Assembly: GCF_019511375.1 (NCBI RefSeq)
Contig: NZ_JAEUAO010000002.1
Coordinates: 310,001-374,000 of the forward strand
Source of the DNA: Rhizobium herbae
GTDB lineage: Bacteria > Pseudomonadota > Alphaproteobacteria > Rhizobiales > Rhizobiaceae
Length of the DNA: 64,000 nt
Reading direction: 5' to 3'
The notes below the pieces were generated by a model. The model had not been told where the DNA came from. It did not search any database and was given only the letters and a program-made list of their open reading frames with translations. Made by a program: the position numbers and the translations under genes. Positions 7,874-17,029 of the stretch are shown here, one piece after another. Every line of letters begins with the position of its first letter. The first letter of the stretch is position 1.

Positions 7874-8518
7874 TCAGGCGCCGAGGCATGTCTCGGCAAA
7901 CAGCTTGAAGGCGCGGGCGCGGTGCGACAAGGCTTGCGCATCGCCGGGCTTCCAGCCGTGCTTCGCGTCGGCGCTCATTTCACCGAATGTGGTGTCGTAA
8001 CCGAGCGGTTGAAAGACCGGGTCGTAGCCGAACCCTTGCGTTCCGCGCGGCGGCCAGACGATGTGACCTTCGACTTCGCCACGAAACAGTTCGACATGCC
8101 CATCCGGCCAGGCAAGGCAGAGCACCGAGACGAAGCGGCCGGTGCGCCGATCGAAGGCCGTCGCACCCGCGTCCTGAAGGGCGGTCTCGACCTTTTCCAT
8201 CGCCATGGCGAAATCGCGCGTACCGTCGGCAGTCTCCGCCCAGTTGGCGGTGTAGACGCCGGGATCGCCGTTCAGCGCATCGACGACAAGCCCGGAATCA
8301 TCCGAAAGGGCCGGCAGGCCGGCGGCCTTCGCCGAGGCGAGCGCCTTGATCGTGGCGTTTTCCTCAAACGTCGTGCCGGTCTCGTTCGGCTCGGCGAAAT
8401 TGAGGTCGGCGGCGGATTTCGCCTCGAAACCAAGCGGGCCGATTAGCTCGCGGATTTCGCGGATCTTGCCTGCATTGTGGCTGGCCACGATCAGGGTCTT
8501 GTCTTCAAGTTTGCGCAT
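7874..8518 (-). CDS. rdgB: RdgB/HAM1 non-canonical purine NTP pyrophosphatase
   Basis: This 214-residue enzyme hydrolyses dITP, XTP and similar damaged purine nucleotides to monophosphates, keeping them out of DNA and RNA. Family text includes [17 protein letters not shown] (substrate-binding N-terminus), [21 protein letters not shown] (in pieces), [12 protein letters not shown] with the catalytic aspartates, and [10 protein letters not shown] near the C-terminus followed by LSHRARA. I chose the ATG at 8518 (MRKLEDKT) because the conserved fold begins there; the open frame extends 74 residues upstream without similarity and overlaps the VOC gene. hemW begins 14 bp after its stop, so both are probably translated from one transcript. 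Confidence 0.95.
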   Translation of the reverse strand: MRKLEDKTLIVASHNAGKIREIRELIGPLGFEAKSAADLNFAEPNETGTTFEENATIKALASAKAAGLPALSDDSGLVVDALNGDPGVYTANWAETADGTRDFAMAMEKVETALQDAGATAFDRRTGRFVSVLCLAWPDGHVELFRGEVEGHIVWPPRGTQGFGYDPVFQPLGYDTTFGEMSADAKHGWKPGDAQALSHRARAFKLFAETCLGA

Positions 8519-8565
8519 CTGCGTCCTTCTCATCCGGGCCGGCCGCCCCATGTCGTTCATTCGTG

Positions 8566-8982
8566 TCAGTCGATATTCCAAAGACTGGCTTCGGCGCATT
8601 CGAGACTGTTTCCGGCCGGATCGCGAAAGTAGAAGGAGCGCGCGCCCGACGGCCACTGCACGTGGGATTCGATCGCGACGCCGGCGGCCCTCAGCTTGTC
8701 CTCCCAGGCGTCGAGGCCCTGGGCGGGCACCCGCAGGCACATGTGGCCCGGCCCGTGCGTGCCGTGCGGTGGCACCTGCAAGCCTCCTTCCGGCGGCGGC
8801 TTTACGGTTTCCGCCGGGTTGAAGATCAGAAGGACGCCTGGACCGCAGCGAAAGAAGACATGCCGGTTGCCGGCGCGGCTGATCTTGTCGAGCCCGAGAA
8901 CGGAGCCGTAAAACGCCTCCGCCCGGTCGAGATCATCCACATAGAGCGCCGTCTCCAGTATGCCTTCGAACGCCGCGGCCAT
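8566..8982 (-). CDS. VOC-family (glyoxalase/dioxygenase-like) protein
   Basis: This 138-residue protein has one vicinal-oxygen-chelate domain built from two beta-alpha-beta-beta-beta modules. The first module reads [20 protein letters not shown] and the second begins near [17 protein letters not shown], ending [16 protein letters not shown], the usual metal-site tail with a glutamate. H108-type and E-type ligands are suggested by HMCLRV and LECAE. Members act as glyoxalases, dioxygenases, or antibiotic-binding proteins; nothing here fixes the substrate. It starts 3 bp after the rph stop and is followed by rdgB, so it belongs to the same operon. Confidence 0.85.
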   Translation of the reverse strand: MAAAFEGILETALYVDDLDRAEAFYGSVLGLDKISRAGNRHVFFRCGPGVLLIFNPAETVKPPPEGGLQVPPHGTHGPGHMCLRVPAQGLDAWEDKLRAAGVAIESHVQWPSGARSFYFRDPAGNSLECAEASLWNID

Positions 8983-8985
8983 GGC

Positions 8986-9705
<720 letters not shown>

Positions 9706-9830
9706 TTTGAACTCCTGTGATGTTTTGTCAGCCTTCTAGCCTATGTTGGGAGGAAGGGAAATCATTTGCGCGGAAAAGAACAGCGACCGGGCAGGCGCAG
9801 TGGGCGAAGGCTTCCGGGCCAATTTCCCTT

Positions 9831-9859
9831 TTGCCATCAGGTGCCGTGATCACTATATT
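9831..9859 (+). promoter_or_regulatory. sigma-70-type promoter for hrcA
   Basis: TTGCCA at 9831-9836 and TATATT at 9854-9859 are separated by 17 bp, each one mismatch from the vegetative consensus. Transcription would start near 9866, 30 bp before the chosen hrcA ATG. No CIRCE inverted repeat (TTAGCACTC-N9-GAGTGCTAA) is visible here, so hrcA does not seem to bind its own promoter through the standard site. Confidence 0.6.
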
Positions 9860-9895
9860 TCGGTTGGTCGAAACAGAAAGGGTTCTTGCGTTCGA

Positions 9896-10975
9896 ATGGT
9901 GGTGGAGAAATCTGCGATGCGGGACAGGCTTTCGGCGCTCGACGACCGCTCGGGGGAAATTTTCCGCCGTATCGTGGAGAGCTATCTGGAAAGCGGTGAG
10001 CCGCTGGGATCCCGCAGCCTGTCACGACTGTTGCCGATGTCGCTGTCTCCGGCTTCCGTGCGCAACGTCATGAGTGATCTTGAGGACCTCGGCCTCATTT
10101 ACTCCCCGCATATCAGTGCCGGTCGCCTGCCGACGCAGGTGGGCCTGCGTTTCTTCGTCGATGCCTTCATGCAGGTGGGCGACCTGTCGGCCGAGGATCG
10201 AGCCTCGATCGATCGGCACGTGCGCCGCAATGATCGCGACCAGCCCGTGGAAGCTCTGCTGACCGAAGCAAGTCAGATGCTCTCCGGCATGTCGCGCGGC
10301 GCAGGGCTTGTCATCACCGCCAAGAGTGATCCGGTGCTGAAGCATGTCGAATTCATGCGCCTGGCGCCGACGAAGGCATTGGCCGTCCTGGTCGGCGATC
10401 ATGATCAGATCGAAAACCGCATCATCGAGCTTCCGGCCGGCGTCACCAGTTCACAACTGACCGAGGCTGCCAACTTCCTCAATGCGCATCTCGCCGGCCA
10501 GACGCTGCCGGAAGTGCGCGCCCAGCTGGAAAAGGTCAAGGAAACCGTCCGGCGCGAACTCGATACGCTGAGCCAGGATCTGGTGGAGCGGGGTCTTGCC
10601 ATCTGGTCTGGGAGCGAAACGGAGGGGAATCCGACAAAGCTGATCGTGCGCGGTCGCGCCAATCTGCTCGAGGGCCTCGCCGGTGCCGAGGACATCGACC
10701 GGCTGCGCATGCTGTTCGACGATCTGGAAAAGAAGGACAGCCTGATTGAAATTCTCAATCTCGCCGAAAGCGGACCGGGGGTTCGCATCTTCATCGGCTC
10801 GGAAAACAAGCTGTTTTCGCTGTCCGGCTCGTCGCTGATCGTCGCGCCCTACAGGGATAGCGACGACAAGATCGTCGGTGCGGTCGGCGTCATCGGCCCG
10901 ACGCGGCTCAACTATTCGCGCATCGTGCCGATGGTGGATTACACTGCACAATTGATGTCGCGGTTGTCTCGATGA
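9896..10975 (+). CDS. hrcA: HrcA heat-inducible transcription repressor
   Basis: This 359-residue protein is HrcA, the repressor that binds CIRCE elements in front of groESL and related chaperone genes and needs GroEL for activity. It has the N-terminal winged helix ([57 protein letters not shown]) and the central GAF-like domain, ending [19 protein letters not shown]. The ATG at 9896 (MVVEKSAM) fits the promoter at 9831-9859; the frame is open to 9743, but that would place the promoter inside the gene. An ATG at 9917 is an alternative. grpE follows after 114 bp, the common hrcA-grpE pairing, although dnaK is not in this window. Confidence 0.95.
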   Translation: MVVEKSAMRDRLSALDDRSGEIFRRIVESYLESGEPLGSRSLSRLLPMSLSPASVRNVMSDLEDLGLIYSPHISAGRLPTQVGLRFFVDAFMQVGDLSAEDRASIDRHVRRNDRDQPVEALLTEASQMLSGMSRGAGLVITAKSDPVLKHVEFMRLAPTKALAVLVGDHDQIENRIIELPAGVTSSQLTEAANFLNAHLAGQTLPEVRAQLEKVKETVRRELDTLSQDLVERGLAIWSGSETEGNPTKLIVRGRANLLEGLAGAEDIDRLRMLFDDLEKKDSLIEILNLAESGPGVRIFIGSENKLFSLSGSSLIVAPYRDSDDKIVGAVGVIGPTRLNYSRIVPMVDYTAQLMSRLSR

Positions 10976-11018
10976 TCCCCCAATAGAGCTTGGTTTTTCC
11001 GGCAGGTCGGCGATTGAA

Positions 11019-11049
11019 CCCTTGATTTTTCGCCCTCAAAGCTCGATAT
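11019..11049 (+). promoter_or_regulatory. possible RpoH-type heat-shock promoter for grpE
   Basis: CCCTTGA (11019-11025) and CTCGATAT (11042-11049) are 16 bp apart, resembling the sigma-32 pattern CTTGA-N13-16-CnCnATnT. The site ends about 40 bp before the grpE ATG. The match in the -10 half is imperfect, so this is a candidate only. Confidence 0.35.
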
Positions 11050-11089
11050 CGGCTACAAATCCTAACATAGCGACATACCGGAGACCGTC

Positions 11090-11704
11090 ATGACCGACGA
11101 CACGAGCAAACATGCAGCAGATGCCAACGCAGCCGAGGAAGCCGCGGTGAACGCTGAAGCTGCCGCTGAGAAGGTCGAAGCCGCCGCTGTCGAACCCGAT
11201 CCTCTGGAACTCGCCAGGGCCGAGGCCGCCGATTATCGCGACCGTTACCTGCGGCTTGCCGCCGAAATGGACAATCTGCGCCGCCGCACCGCGCGCGATG
11301 TCAAGGATGCGAAGTCCTATTCCGTCGCCGGCTTTGCCCGCGACATGCTCGCCGTATCCGACAATCTGCGCCGCGCTCTCGATGCCATCCCGGCTGAGGC
11401 ACGTGCGGCCGGCGATGCCGGCTTCACCGCCCTGGTCGAAGGCGTCGAGATGACCGAGCGCGCCATGCTCGCGGCGCTTGAGCGTCATGGTGTCCAGAAG
11501 CTGGAGCCGGTCGGCCAGAAGTTCGACCCGAATTTCCATCAGGCTATGTTCGAGGTACCGAACCCCGAAGTGCCGAACAACACCGTCGTGCAGGTGGTTC
11601 AGGCCGGTTACACCATCGGCGAACGCGTGCTGCGCCCCGCCATGGTCGGCGTCGCCAAGGGCGGCCCGAAGGCGGTTGCAGCGGAAGAGACGCCGGCTGC
11701 CTAG
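11090..11704 (+). CDS. grpE: GrpE nucleotide-exchange factor
   Basis: This 204-residue co-chaperone releases ADP from DnaK. The first 40 residues are an alanine- and glutamate-rich tail, followed by a long coiled-coil helix ([21 protein letters not shown] in pieces, then [12 protein letters not shown]) and the C-terminal beta domain with [12 protein letters not shown] and [19 protein letters not shown], the family signature. Length is normal. It lies 114 bp downstream of hrcA. Its 3' end faces the ThDP-enzyme gene, with a strong hairpin between them. Confidence 0.96.
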   Translation: MTDDTSKHAADANAAEEAAVNAEAAAEKVEAAAVEPDPLELARAEAADYRDRYLRLAAEMDNLRRRTARDVKDAKSYSVAGFARDMLAVSDNLRRALDAIPAEARAAGDAGFTALVEGVEMTERAMLAALERHGVQKLEPVGQKFDPNFHQAMFEVPNPEVPNNTVVQVVQAGYTIGERVLRPAMVGVAKGGPKAVAAEETPAA

Positions 11705-11720
11705 CGAATAATTTGCTTAC

Positions 11721-11755
11721 CTGAGGGCCAATCTCCCGAGGCGATTGGCCGTCAG
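11721..11755. terminator. hairpin between convergent grpE and ThDP-enzyme genes
   Basis: GGCCAATC (11726-11733) and GATTGGCC (11743-11750) form a perfect 8-bp stem over a 9-nt loop. CTGA (11721-11724) and TCAG (11752-11755) extend it after one mismatch. It sits exactly between the two stop codons, so it could end transcription from both sides. There is no long T-run, so it may need Rho or act mainly as an RNA-end protector. Confidence 0.5.
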
Positions 11756-13305
11756 ATAGTGGCTTCTATCAGAAAGGGGCCGTGGCGCGCCAAGGCGTGG
11801 TCGAGAAGACCGGTGAATTCCTCGCACGTGCGGGCGCGGGCCGCTTCGACCCCCAATCCCCTTGCCATCGACACCCAGTCCAGCAACGGATTGTCGAGAT
11901 CCAACATTCGCCGGGCGTTTTCGCCGATCGTCTGAACTCCGACGTTCCGCATCTCTCCATGCAACACCGCATAGGTGCGGTTGGCAAAGATGATCGTGAT
12001 GATGTCGAGATTTTCCCGGGCCTGGGTCCATAATCCCTGAACGGTATACATCCCGCTTCCATCGGCTTGCAGGTTCAAAACCTTTCGGTCGGGGCAGGCA
12101 ATGGCAGCGCCGATGGACAAGGGTATACCGATGCCGATGGCCCCGCCCGTGTTCATCATGAAATCGTGTGGAGCCGACTGTTCGGACAGCGAAAAGAACC
12201 TTCGGGCCGAGGTGATGCCTTCATCGCAGACGATGGCGTTGTCCGGGAGTTTTTGCGCCACGATCACTGCGACCGCGTCTTCCGTGAGTGCGCCGCTGGG
12301 ACGCCCTTCAGCCGGGACGGTCCTTGCCTGCGGCACTGCCTGCGAGCTTTTTATCCCCAGTTCATCCCGAAGCTCCTCCAGCGCCCGTTTCAGGTCCTCG
12401 CCATGCGCTGCCAAAGCCAGCACCTGGCACCCGTTGTGGACGAGCCGCCCAGGCTTGCCCGGGTATGCGAAGAAAGCAACCGGCTCCGGTGCGCCGACGA
12501 GGACGAGAACGTCAATACCGGCCAGCACCTCCAATGCCGCATCGATCGGGTAGGGGATGCGTGTTGGCGCCACACGGCCGATGCCGCGCTGCATATGCGC
12601 CACCTGCACTTCGCTGAACAGGCGAACGTCGAGCGCGGCCGAGATTTGCCCGGCGATCTCCAGGGCGTCGGCCAATGCCGCTGTTCCCCTGACAAGCAAT
12701 GCGGCGCGGCCGCGGGCCTTGCGGATCGCTTCCGCTGCGCTGCGTATAGCCTCGCCCCTGGTGGCTGAAGGCGCGGGACGATCGATCACTGCCGACGCGG
12801 GCGGCCTTGCCTCACCCCACGCCGCATCGGCAGGCAGGATCAGGGTTGCGATGCCCGGAGGCGACAGCGAGGCATGAATAGCTGCTTGTGTTGCCCGGGC
12901 AACATCGTCGGGCCCTTCTATCCGCCTTACCCAGTTGGACATCGGCGCAGCCAGGCTCTCGATGTCCGCTGTCAGAGGCGCGTCGAGGGCAAGATGATAC
13001 GAGGCATGATCGCCGACGACATTGATTACGGGAACGCGCGCGCGCCGGGCATTGTGCAGGTTGGCGAGCCCGTTTGCCAGTCCCGGTCCCGTATGAAGCA
13101 GCGTTACCGCCGGCCGGTTGGTCATCCGTGCATAGCCGTCGGCAGCACCGGTCACCACGCCCTCGAACAGCCCCAGCACGCAGCGCATTTCAGGCCGGCG
13201 ATCGAGAGCCGCGACAAAATGCATCTCCGAGGTGCCGGGGTTGGCAAAGCAGATGTTGACGTCATTGGCCAAAAGCACATCGCAAAGCACATCAGCGCCG
13301 TTCAC
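11752..13305 (-). CDS. ThDP-dependent enzyme, acetolactate synthase large-subunit-like / benzoylformate decarboxylase-like
   Basis: This 517-residue protein has the three domains of thiamine-diphosphate enzymes. The N-terminal Pyr domain carries LGLFEGVVTGAADGYARM with the catalytic glutamate (about residue 48) and LLHTGPGLANG, where the histidine (about 71) sits as in benzoylformate decarboxylase. The C-terminal PP domain has LQADGSGMYTVQGLW and IIFANRTYAVL, the Mg-ThDP binding motif. Databases usually call such rhizobial proteins acetolactate synthase, but there is no small subunit and no ilv gene nearby, and the 517-residue length is shorter than true AHAS. A role as a 2-keto-acid decarboxylase or carboligase is more likely. 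It is the last gene of the SDR, lactone-oxidase, ThDP series. Confidence 0.8.
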   Translation of the reverse strand: MNGADVLCDVLLANDVNICFANPGTSEMHFVAALDRRPEMRCVLGLFEGVVTGAADGYARMTNRPAVTLLHTGPGLANGLANLHNARRARVPVINVVGDHASYHLALDAPLTADIESLAAPMSNWVRRIEGPDDVARATQAAIHASLSPPGIATLILPADAAWGEARPPASAVIDRPAPSATRGEAIRSAAEAIRKARGRAALLVRGTAALADALEIAGQISAALDVRLFSEVQVAHMQRGIGRVAPTRIPYPIDAALEVLAGIDVLVLVGAPEPVAFFAYPGKPGRLVHNGCQVLALAAHGEDLKRALEELRDELGIKSSQAVPQARTVPAEGRPSGALTEDAVAVIVAQKLPDNAIVCDEGITSARRFFSLSEQSAPHDFMMNTGGAIGIGIPLSIGAAIACPDRKVLNLQADGSGMYTVQGLWTQARENLDIITIIFANRTYAVLHGEMRNVGVQTIGENARRMLDLDNPLLDWVSMARGLGVEAARARTCEEFTGLLDHALARHGPFLIEATI

Positions 13306-13433
13306 GGTCAGCCTCCCCTCCGTCCGTTGCCGCGTGAACGCTCAAGAACATTGAGCGCGAGCTCCACGCGCACCGTCTCCCAACAATTTACGTGGCAGGG
13401 CAACACCTGGCTCAGCCACCAAACTGCGCAATA

Positions 13434-14669
13434 TCACCCGAACAACTGCCGCAGATGATCGTTCAGGAAGCGCCCCTCCGGATCGAGCTTGTTGCGCAGC
13501 GCCTTGAAGTCACGCGCACGCGGATAGAGCGCTGCCACGTCCTCCGCGCCGAGGAAATGCAGCTTGCCCCAGTGCGGGCGTGAGCCGAACTGGCGAAGGA
13601 TGTCGTCGACGTCCTTCAGGTAGTCCCAGTAGTCTGTACCCGGCTCGCCGGAGACCGAGAGCGTGATCGAATCCTGTTCGAAGAACGGGCTGATCCAGCC
13701 AGTGTCGCCGGCGGTGAAGCGATATTCGATCGGATAGATGCAGGTCGGATGTTTCTCCAGCATCAGCTTGCGCACTTCCATGCACGCCTGCTTGCCGTAT
13801 TTCACCGGCACCGCATATTCCAGCTCGTGGAAGTTCGGCACATATTCGATCGGGTAGATTTCCGAGGAATAGGCGATCTTCTCGAAGGGGCTTTCCATCG
13901 GCGGCCGGTCGGTGATGTCGATCGTCTTCATCTCGCAGACGTCGGACAGGCTGGTCGTGGTCGAGACGGAGGACGTATCCGGCAGGCAATAGCAATGGCG
14001 GCTTTCGGGCACCGGGCACCAGAAGAATCCGAAATGCCGATGGGTTGCCGCCAGTTCGTCATGTTGCTCCATGCATTCGTCGAACGTGCAGCGCCAGAGC
14101 TTCTCATGCAGGTTGTAGCTGTCCATCACCTGCAGCGTGATTTCCGAGATGACGCCGAGCATGCCGATGGAGACGCGCGCGGCATCGAGCATGTCCGGCT
14201 TGTTGTCGTCGATGACAAGCACGCGGCCGTCCGGCTGCACCAGCCGCATGCCGACGATCTGCGAGGCCATGTTGCCGAGCGTCAAGCCGGTCCCGTGTGT
14301 GCCGGTCGTCAGTGCGCCGGCCAAAGCCTGGCTGTCGATGTCGCCCTGGTTGATCATCGACAGGCCGTTTGCCTTGAGCGCCTTGCCAAGCGTGTTGATC
14401 GTCGTGCCGGCATGCACCGAGACCCGCTTGCGCGCCGTGTCGATATCGGTGATGCCCTGCAGCTTCGACAGCGTCAGGTGCAGGCCGCTGGTGAGAGCCA
14501 CCGGCGTGAAGGAATGGCCGGAGCCGGCGCAACGCACGCTCAGTCCGTTCGACGTCGCCTCCCGCACCATCTCCGACAAGGCGGCCTCGCTCTCGGGCGC
14601 GCCCCTGTGCCGGACGATGCACGACTGATTTCCCACCCAGTTTCGCCAGTGTCCGCCTGCATCCATCAT
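13434..14669 (-). CDS. FAD-linked sugar-lactone oxidase (D-arabinono-1,4-lactone oxidase / L-gulonolactone oxidase family)
   Basis: This 411-residue flavoprotein has the VAO-type FAD-binding domain followed by the ALO (D-arabinono-lactone oxidase) C-terminal domain. Near the N-terminus VRCAGSGHSFTPVAL contains the histidine (about 52) that carries FAD covalently in many relatives. DSQALAGALTTGTHGTG and MLGVISEITLQV are further FAD-domain marks. SRPHWGKLHFL near the C-terminus matches the conserved H-W-x-K active site of aldonolactone oxidases. I start it at the ATG at 14669, after GGGAGAACGGGACC; an upstream extension runs into the SDR gene. It lies 23 bp after the SDR stop, so the two are co-transcribed. 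The likely reaction is oxidation of a sugar lactone or polyol with oxygen or another acceptor. Confidence 0.85.
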   Translation of the reverse strand: MMDAGGHWRNWVGNQSCIVRHRGAPESEAALSEMVREATSNGLSVRCAGSGHSFTPVALTSGLHLTLSKLQGITDIDTARKRVSVHAGTTINTLGKALKANGLSMINQGDIDSQALAGALTTGTHGTGLTLGNMASQIVGMRLVQPDGRVLVIDDNKPDMLDAARVSIGMLGVISEITLQVMDSYNLHEKLWRCTFDECMEQHDELAATHRHFGFFWCPVPESRHCYCLPDTSSVSTTTSLSDVCEMKTIDITDRPPMESPFEKIAYSSEIYPIEYVPNFHELEYAVPVKYGKQACMEVRKLMLEKHPTCIYPIEYRFTAGDTGWISPFFEQDSITLSVSGEPGTDYWDYLKDVDDILRQFGSRPHWGKLHFLGAEDVAALYPRARDFKALRNKLDPEGRFLNDHLRQLFG

Positions 14670-14692
14670 GGTCCCGTTCTCCCTATTGGTGT

Positions 14693-15460
14693 TCAGACAG
14701 CCGTGAAGCAGTTGTCGACGAACAGATGCGTGCCGTTGACGAAGCTCGATTCGTCGCTCGCCAGGAACAGGGCTGCCTGCGCGACTTCCATCGGGTCGCA
14801 CATCCGGCCCTGCTGGGCGGCGATAGCAGCGTCCGAAACATCGACGCCATATTTTGCCAGGCCCACCAGCTCGCGCTTGCCGTGGTCGGTGGCGATGAAG
14901 CCGGGGCAGACGGCATTGGAGCGGATCCCGCGATCACGGAACTCGACGGCGATGGCGCGGGCAAACATATGGCAGGCGCCCTTGGTCGTGTCGTAGAGCA
15001 CCTCCATCGGCGTCGCCGCGACGGCCGAGATCGAAGAGGTGGAGACGATGCTGCCACCGCCGGCGGCCAGCATGCCGGGCAGCACGGCCTTGGTCATCAG
15101 GAACATCGAGCGCACATTGACGGCCATCAGCCGGTCCCACTCGTCTTCCTCCGTCTCGAGGAACGGCCCGACGGCCAGGATGCCCGCATGGTTGAAGAGG
15201 ACGGTAATATTGCCGAAAGCATCCTCGACGGCTTTTACCGCCGCCTTCACCTCGGAGGACACGGACACGTCCGCCGGCGCGAAAACGGCCTGCCCGCCCT
15301 CGGCGCGGATTGCGGCTGCCACCTCCTCGCCGTTGCTGCGCGGCAGGTCGATAATGCCGACGCGGGCGCCCTCGCGGGCAAAGAGCTGGGATGCGGCAAG
15401 GCCGCACCCCCCCGCGCCGCCGCTGATCAACGCCGTCTTTCCGGAAAGTCTGCCCGCCAT
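14693..15460 (-). CDS. SDR-family NAD(P)-dependent oxidoreductase
   Basis: This 255-residue classical short-chain dehydrogenase has the cofactor motif SGGAGGCGLA (about residues 13-22), the NHAG motif (VLFNHAGIL, replacing the commoner NNAG), the catalytic serine in VSTSSISA and the YDTTK motif (Y-x-x-x-K). IDLP after the second strand has an aspartate that favours NAD+ over NADP+. Relatives oxidise sugars, sugar alcohols or hydroxy-acids. It is the first gene of a minus-strand set with the lactone oxidase and ThDP enzyme, suggesting the sequence alcohol or aldose to lactone to acid. The promoter should lie in the 293-bp gap upstream, where I see no gene. Confidence 0.85.
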   Translation of the reverse strand: MAGRLSGKTALISGGAGGCGLAASQLFAREGARVGIIDLPRSNGEEVAAAIRAEGGQAVFAPADVSVSSEVKAAVKAVEDAFGNITVLFNHAGILAVGPFLETEEDEWDRLMAVNVRSMFLMTKAVLPGMLAAGGGSIVSTSSISAVAATPMEVLYDTTKGACHMFARAIAVEFRDRGIRSNAVCPGFIATDHGKRELVGLAKYGVDVSDAAIAAQQGRMCDPMEVAQAALFLASDESSFVNGTHLFVDNCFTAV

Positions 15461-15753
15461 GGCCCGTTCTCCTCGTTTGTTGATGCGAGGATTATTGTTG
15501 ACGGCAGGGCGGCTGTCGATAGCCCGTCAAGGCTGCGGAAATAGAAAAGGACGCCCCCACTTTTGCTGCATGCGTACGGCTGATGCGCAACCTCGAGCAG
15601 CTCTTCGCGTGGCCGCAATGCGTCGATCCCGAAACGATGGCAATTTTCGAAGGGACGGAGCGCATCCACCCAAAGCCGACACCGGCGTCCGGCCATCCGG
15701 CCAGACCGAGCCCTTACCGCCTTCATGGACACCGTCAGCCGGCCGGAGGGCGA
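15461..15753. other. gap upstream of the SDR gene without recognisable gene
   Basis: This 293-bp interval lies between the SDR start codon and the ptsN stop codon. A minus-strand open frame (15427-15732) and a plus-strand one (15583-15786) exist, but both are rich in Arg, Pro and His, lack a ribosome site and overlap real genes. The interval probably contains the SDR promoter and marks the left edge of the accessory block. I see no repeats or integrase-type borders. Confidence 0.5.
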
Positions 15754-16218
15754 TCAGGCCGCGTTGGAGGCGTGGCCGTCGCTTAAGAAAGCGTAGATGC
15801 CGGAGGCGGAATCCGTTGCCCGCAGCTTGGCGACCATATCGGGATCACGCAGAACACGGGCGATGCGCGACAGCGCCTTCAGATGATCGGCGCCGGCACC
15901 CTCGGGCGCCAGAAGCAGGAAGACAAGATCGACCGGCTGGTCGTCCAATGCTTCGAAATCGACCGGAGAATCAAGCCGGGCGAAAATACCGACGATCGAC
16001 GACAGGTGGGCGAGCTTGCCGTGCGGAATGGCGATGCCGTTGCCGACACCGGTGGACCCGAGCCGCTCGCGCTGGAGAATGACGTCGAAAATTTCTCGTT
16101 CGGGAAGTCCAGTGATTTTGGATGCTTTTGCCGCCAATTCCTGAAGCAATTGCTTCTTTGAATTGGCCTTCATGGCCGGAAGTATCGCATTCTGCTGCAG
16201 CAAACCTGCCAATGCCAT
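15754..16218 (-). CDS. ptsN: PtsN, nitrogen-related PTS enzyme IIA
   Basis: This 154-residue protein is EIIA(Ntr), the end acceptor of the nitrogen phosphotransferase chain (PtsP, NPr, PtsN), which regulates potassium uptake, nitrogen and carbon functions through its phosphorylation state. The phosphorylated histidine is in GNGIAIPHGKL (about residue 66). The surrounding text REIFDVILQRERLGSTGVG and PVDLVFLLLAPEGAGADHL is typical. The ATG at 16218 (MALAGLLQ) matches the family start; the longer open frame upstream is not conserved. It is the last gene of the rpoN-hpf-ptsN set, but a strong hairpin separates it from hpf, so it may also have its own promoter. Confidence 0.95.
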   Translation of the reverse strand: MALAGLLQQNAILPAMKANSKKQLLQELAAKASKITGLPEREIFDVILQRERLGSTGVGNGIAIPHGKLAHLSSIVGIFARLDSPVDFEALDDQPVDLVFLLLAPEGAGADHLKALSRIARVLRDPDMVAKLRATDSASGIYAFLSDGHASNAA

Positions 16219-16342
16219 TCTTTTTGTCCTCGTTCGCCGGTGGAAACGACGTTCGGCAAATAATGCCGGACCGCGGCTCCATCCATCTTTCTCGGTGGTT
16301 TCTGACGGATCGTCAACGGTACCGCCCGCGTCCACCACCAGG

Positions 16343-16383
16343 AAAAAGCGGTCGATTGAGCGCCGGCGAGCCGGCACTCAATC
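16343..16383 (-). terminator. strong hairpin with T-run after hpf, before ptsN
   Basis: Read on the minus strand just after the hpf stop, GATTGAGTGCCGG pairs with CCGGCGCTCAATC (16371-16383 with 16354-16366): 13 base pairs including one G-U, over the 4-nt loop CTCG. A run of five T follows on that strand (A43-A47 on the plus strand) after a short GC gap. It looks like an intrinsic terminator or attenuator between hpf and ptsN. Confidence 0.65.
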
Positions 16384-16391
16384 GGGTCCAC

Positions 16392-16967
16392 TCAGCCCTT
16401 GATATTGGCTGCATCGATCCAGCCAATGTTTCCATCGTTGCGTCGGTAGACGATATTCAACTGCTCATTGCCGGGGCTACGGAACATCAGGACGGGTTCG
16501 TCTGTCATGTCGAGCGCCATCACGGCGTTTGCTACAGACATCGTCTTCAGCTGTTTTGAACTCTCCGCGACGATCGTCGGTGCATAGTTGTCCGGAAGCT
16601 CGTCGTCTTCGTCGGGCACTGAATCCATCACGGTGTAGGCTACTTCGGCAAATCCTGTATGGCCATTGCCATTGTGGTGATCCTTGAGCTTGCGCTTGTA
16701 CCGGCGGATGCGCTTTGCAATCCGCTCGGAGGCCGCGTCGAACGCAGCTTGAGGGTCGTTCGCCTGGCCGTTGGCCTGCAAGGCGGCACCTGAATCGAGG
16801 TGAATCTTGCAATCGGCGCTGAAACGGGATCCAGATTTTTCCACGGTGACCTGGCTTGAATATCCTCCGTCAAAATATTTGGTTACGGCCTGTGCGATCT
16901 GCTCTTCAATCCGCAGACGGAACGCTTCGCCGATTTCCATATGTTTACCGGATACACGCACACTCAT
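16392..16967 (-). CDS. hpf: ribosome hibernation-promoting factor, long form
   Basis: This 191-residue protein is a long-form HPF (RaiA/YfiA family), which occupies the tRNA and mRNA channel of the 30S subunit and dimerises ribosomes into inactive 100S particles in stationary phase. The N-terminal domain (about 1-105) reads VRVSGKHMEIGEAFRLRIEE and ends in RIRRYKRKLKDHH. An acidic linker (DEDDELPDNYAP) leads to the C-terminal dimerisation domain (about 135-190) with VMALDMTDEPVLMFRSPG and NIVYRRNDGNIGWI. Long forms replace the short HPF/RMF pair outside gammaproteobacteria. It lies between rpoN and ptsN, the conserved order. A promoter-like pair is seen just upstream. Confidence 0.95.
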   Translation of the reverse strand: MSVRVSGKHMEIGEAFRLRIEEQIAQAVTKYFDGGYSSQVTVEKSGSRFSADCKIHLDSGAALQANGQANDPQAAFDAASERIAKRIRRYKRKLKDHHNGNGHTGFAEVAYTVMDSVPDEDDELPDNYAPTIVAESSKQLKTMSVANAVMALDMTDEPVLMFRSPGNEQLNIVYRRNDGNIGWIDAANIKG

Positions 16968-17000
16968 GGAGTTTCCTCTCTCTTCGTGATTTGCGCAGCC

Positions 17001-17029
17001 AGTCTATTCCAACCGCATCCGTCATCCAA
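17001..17029 (-). promoter_or_regulatory. possible sigma-70-type promoter for hpf
   Basis: On the minus strand TTGGAT (17029-17024) and TAGACT (17006-17001) are 17 bp apart, four of six matches each. Transcription would start about 27 bp before the hpf ATG. It would allow hpf to be expressed apart from rpoN. Confidence 0.4.

Noticed and set aside
9706-9895. CIRCE element in front of hrcA
   Set aside because: The nine-base inverted repeat TTAGCACTC...GAGTGCTAA is not present.
15427-15732. Open frame upstream of the SDR gene
   Set aside because: Overlaps the SDR start, has no ribosome site and no recognisable protein features.
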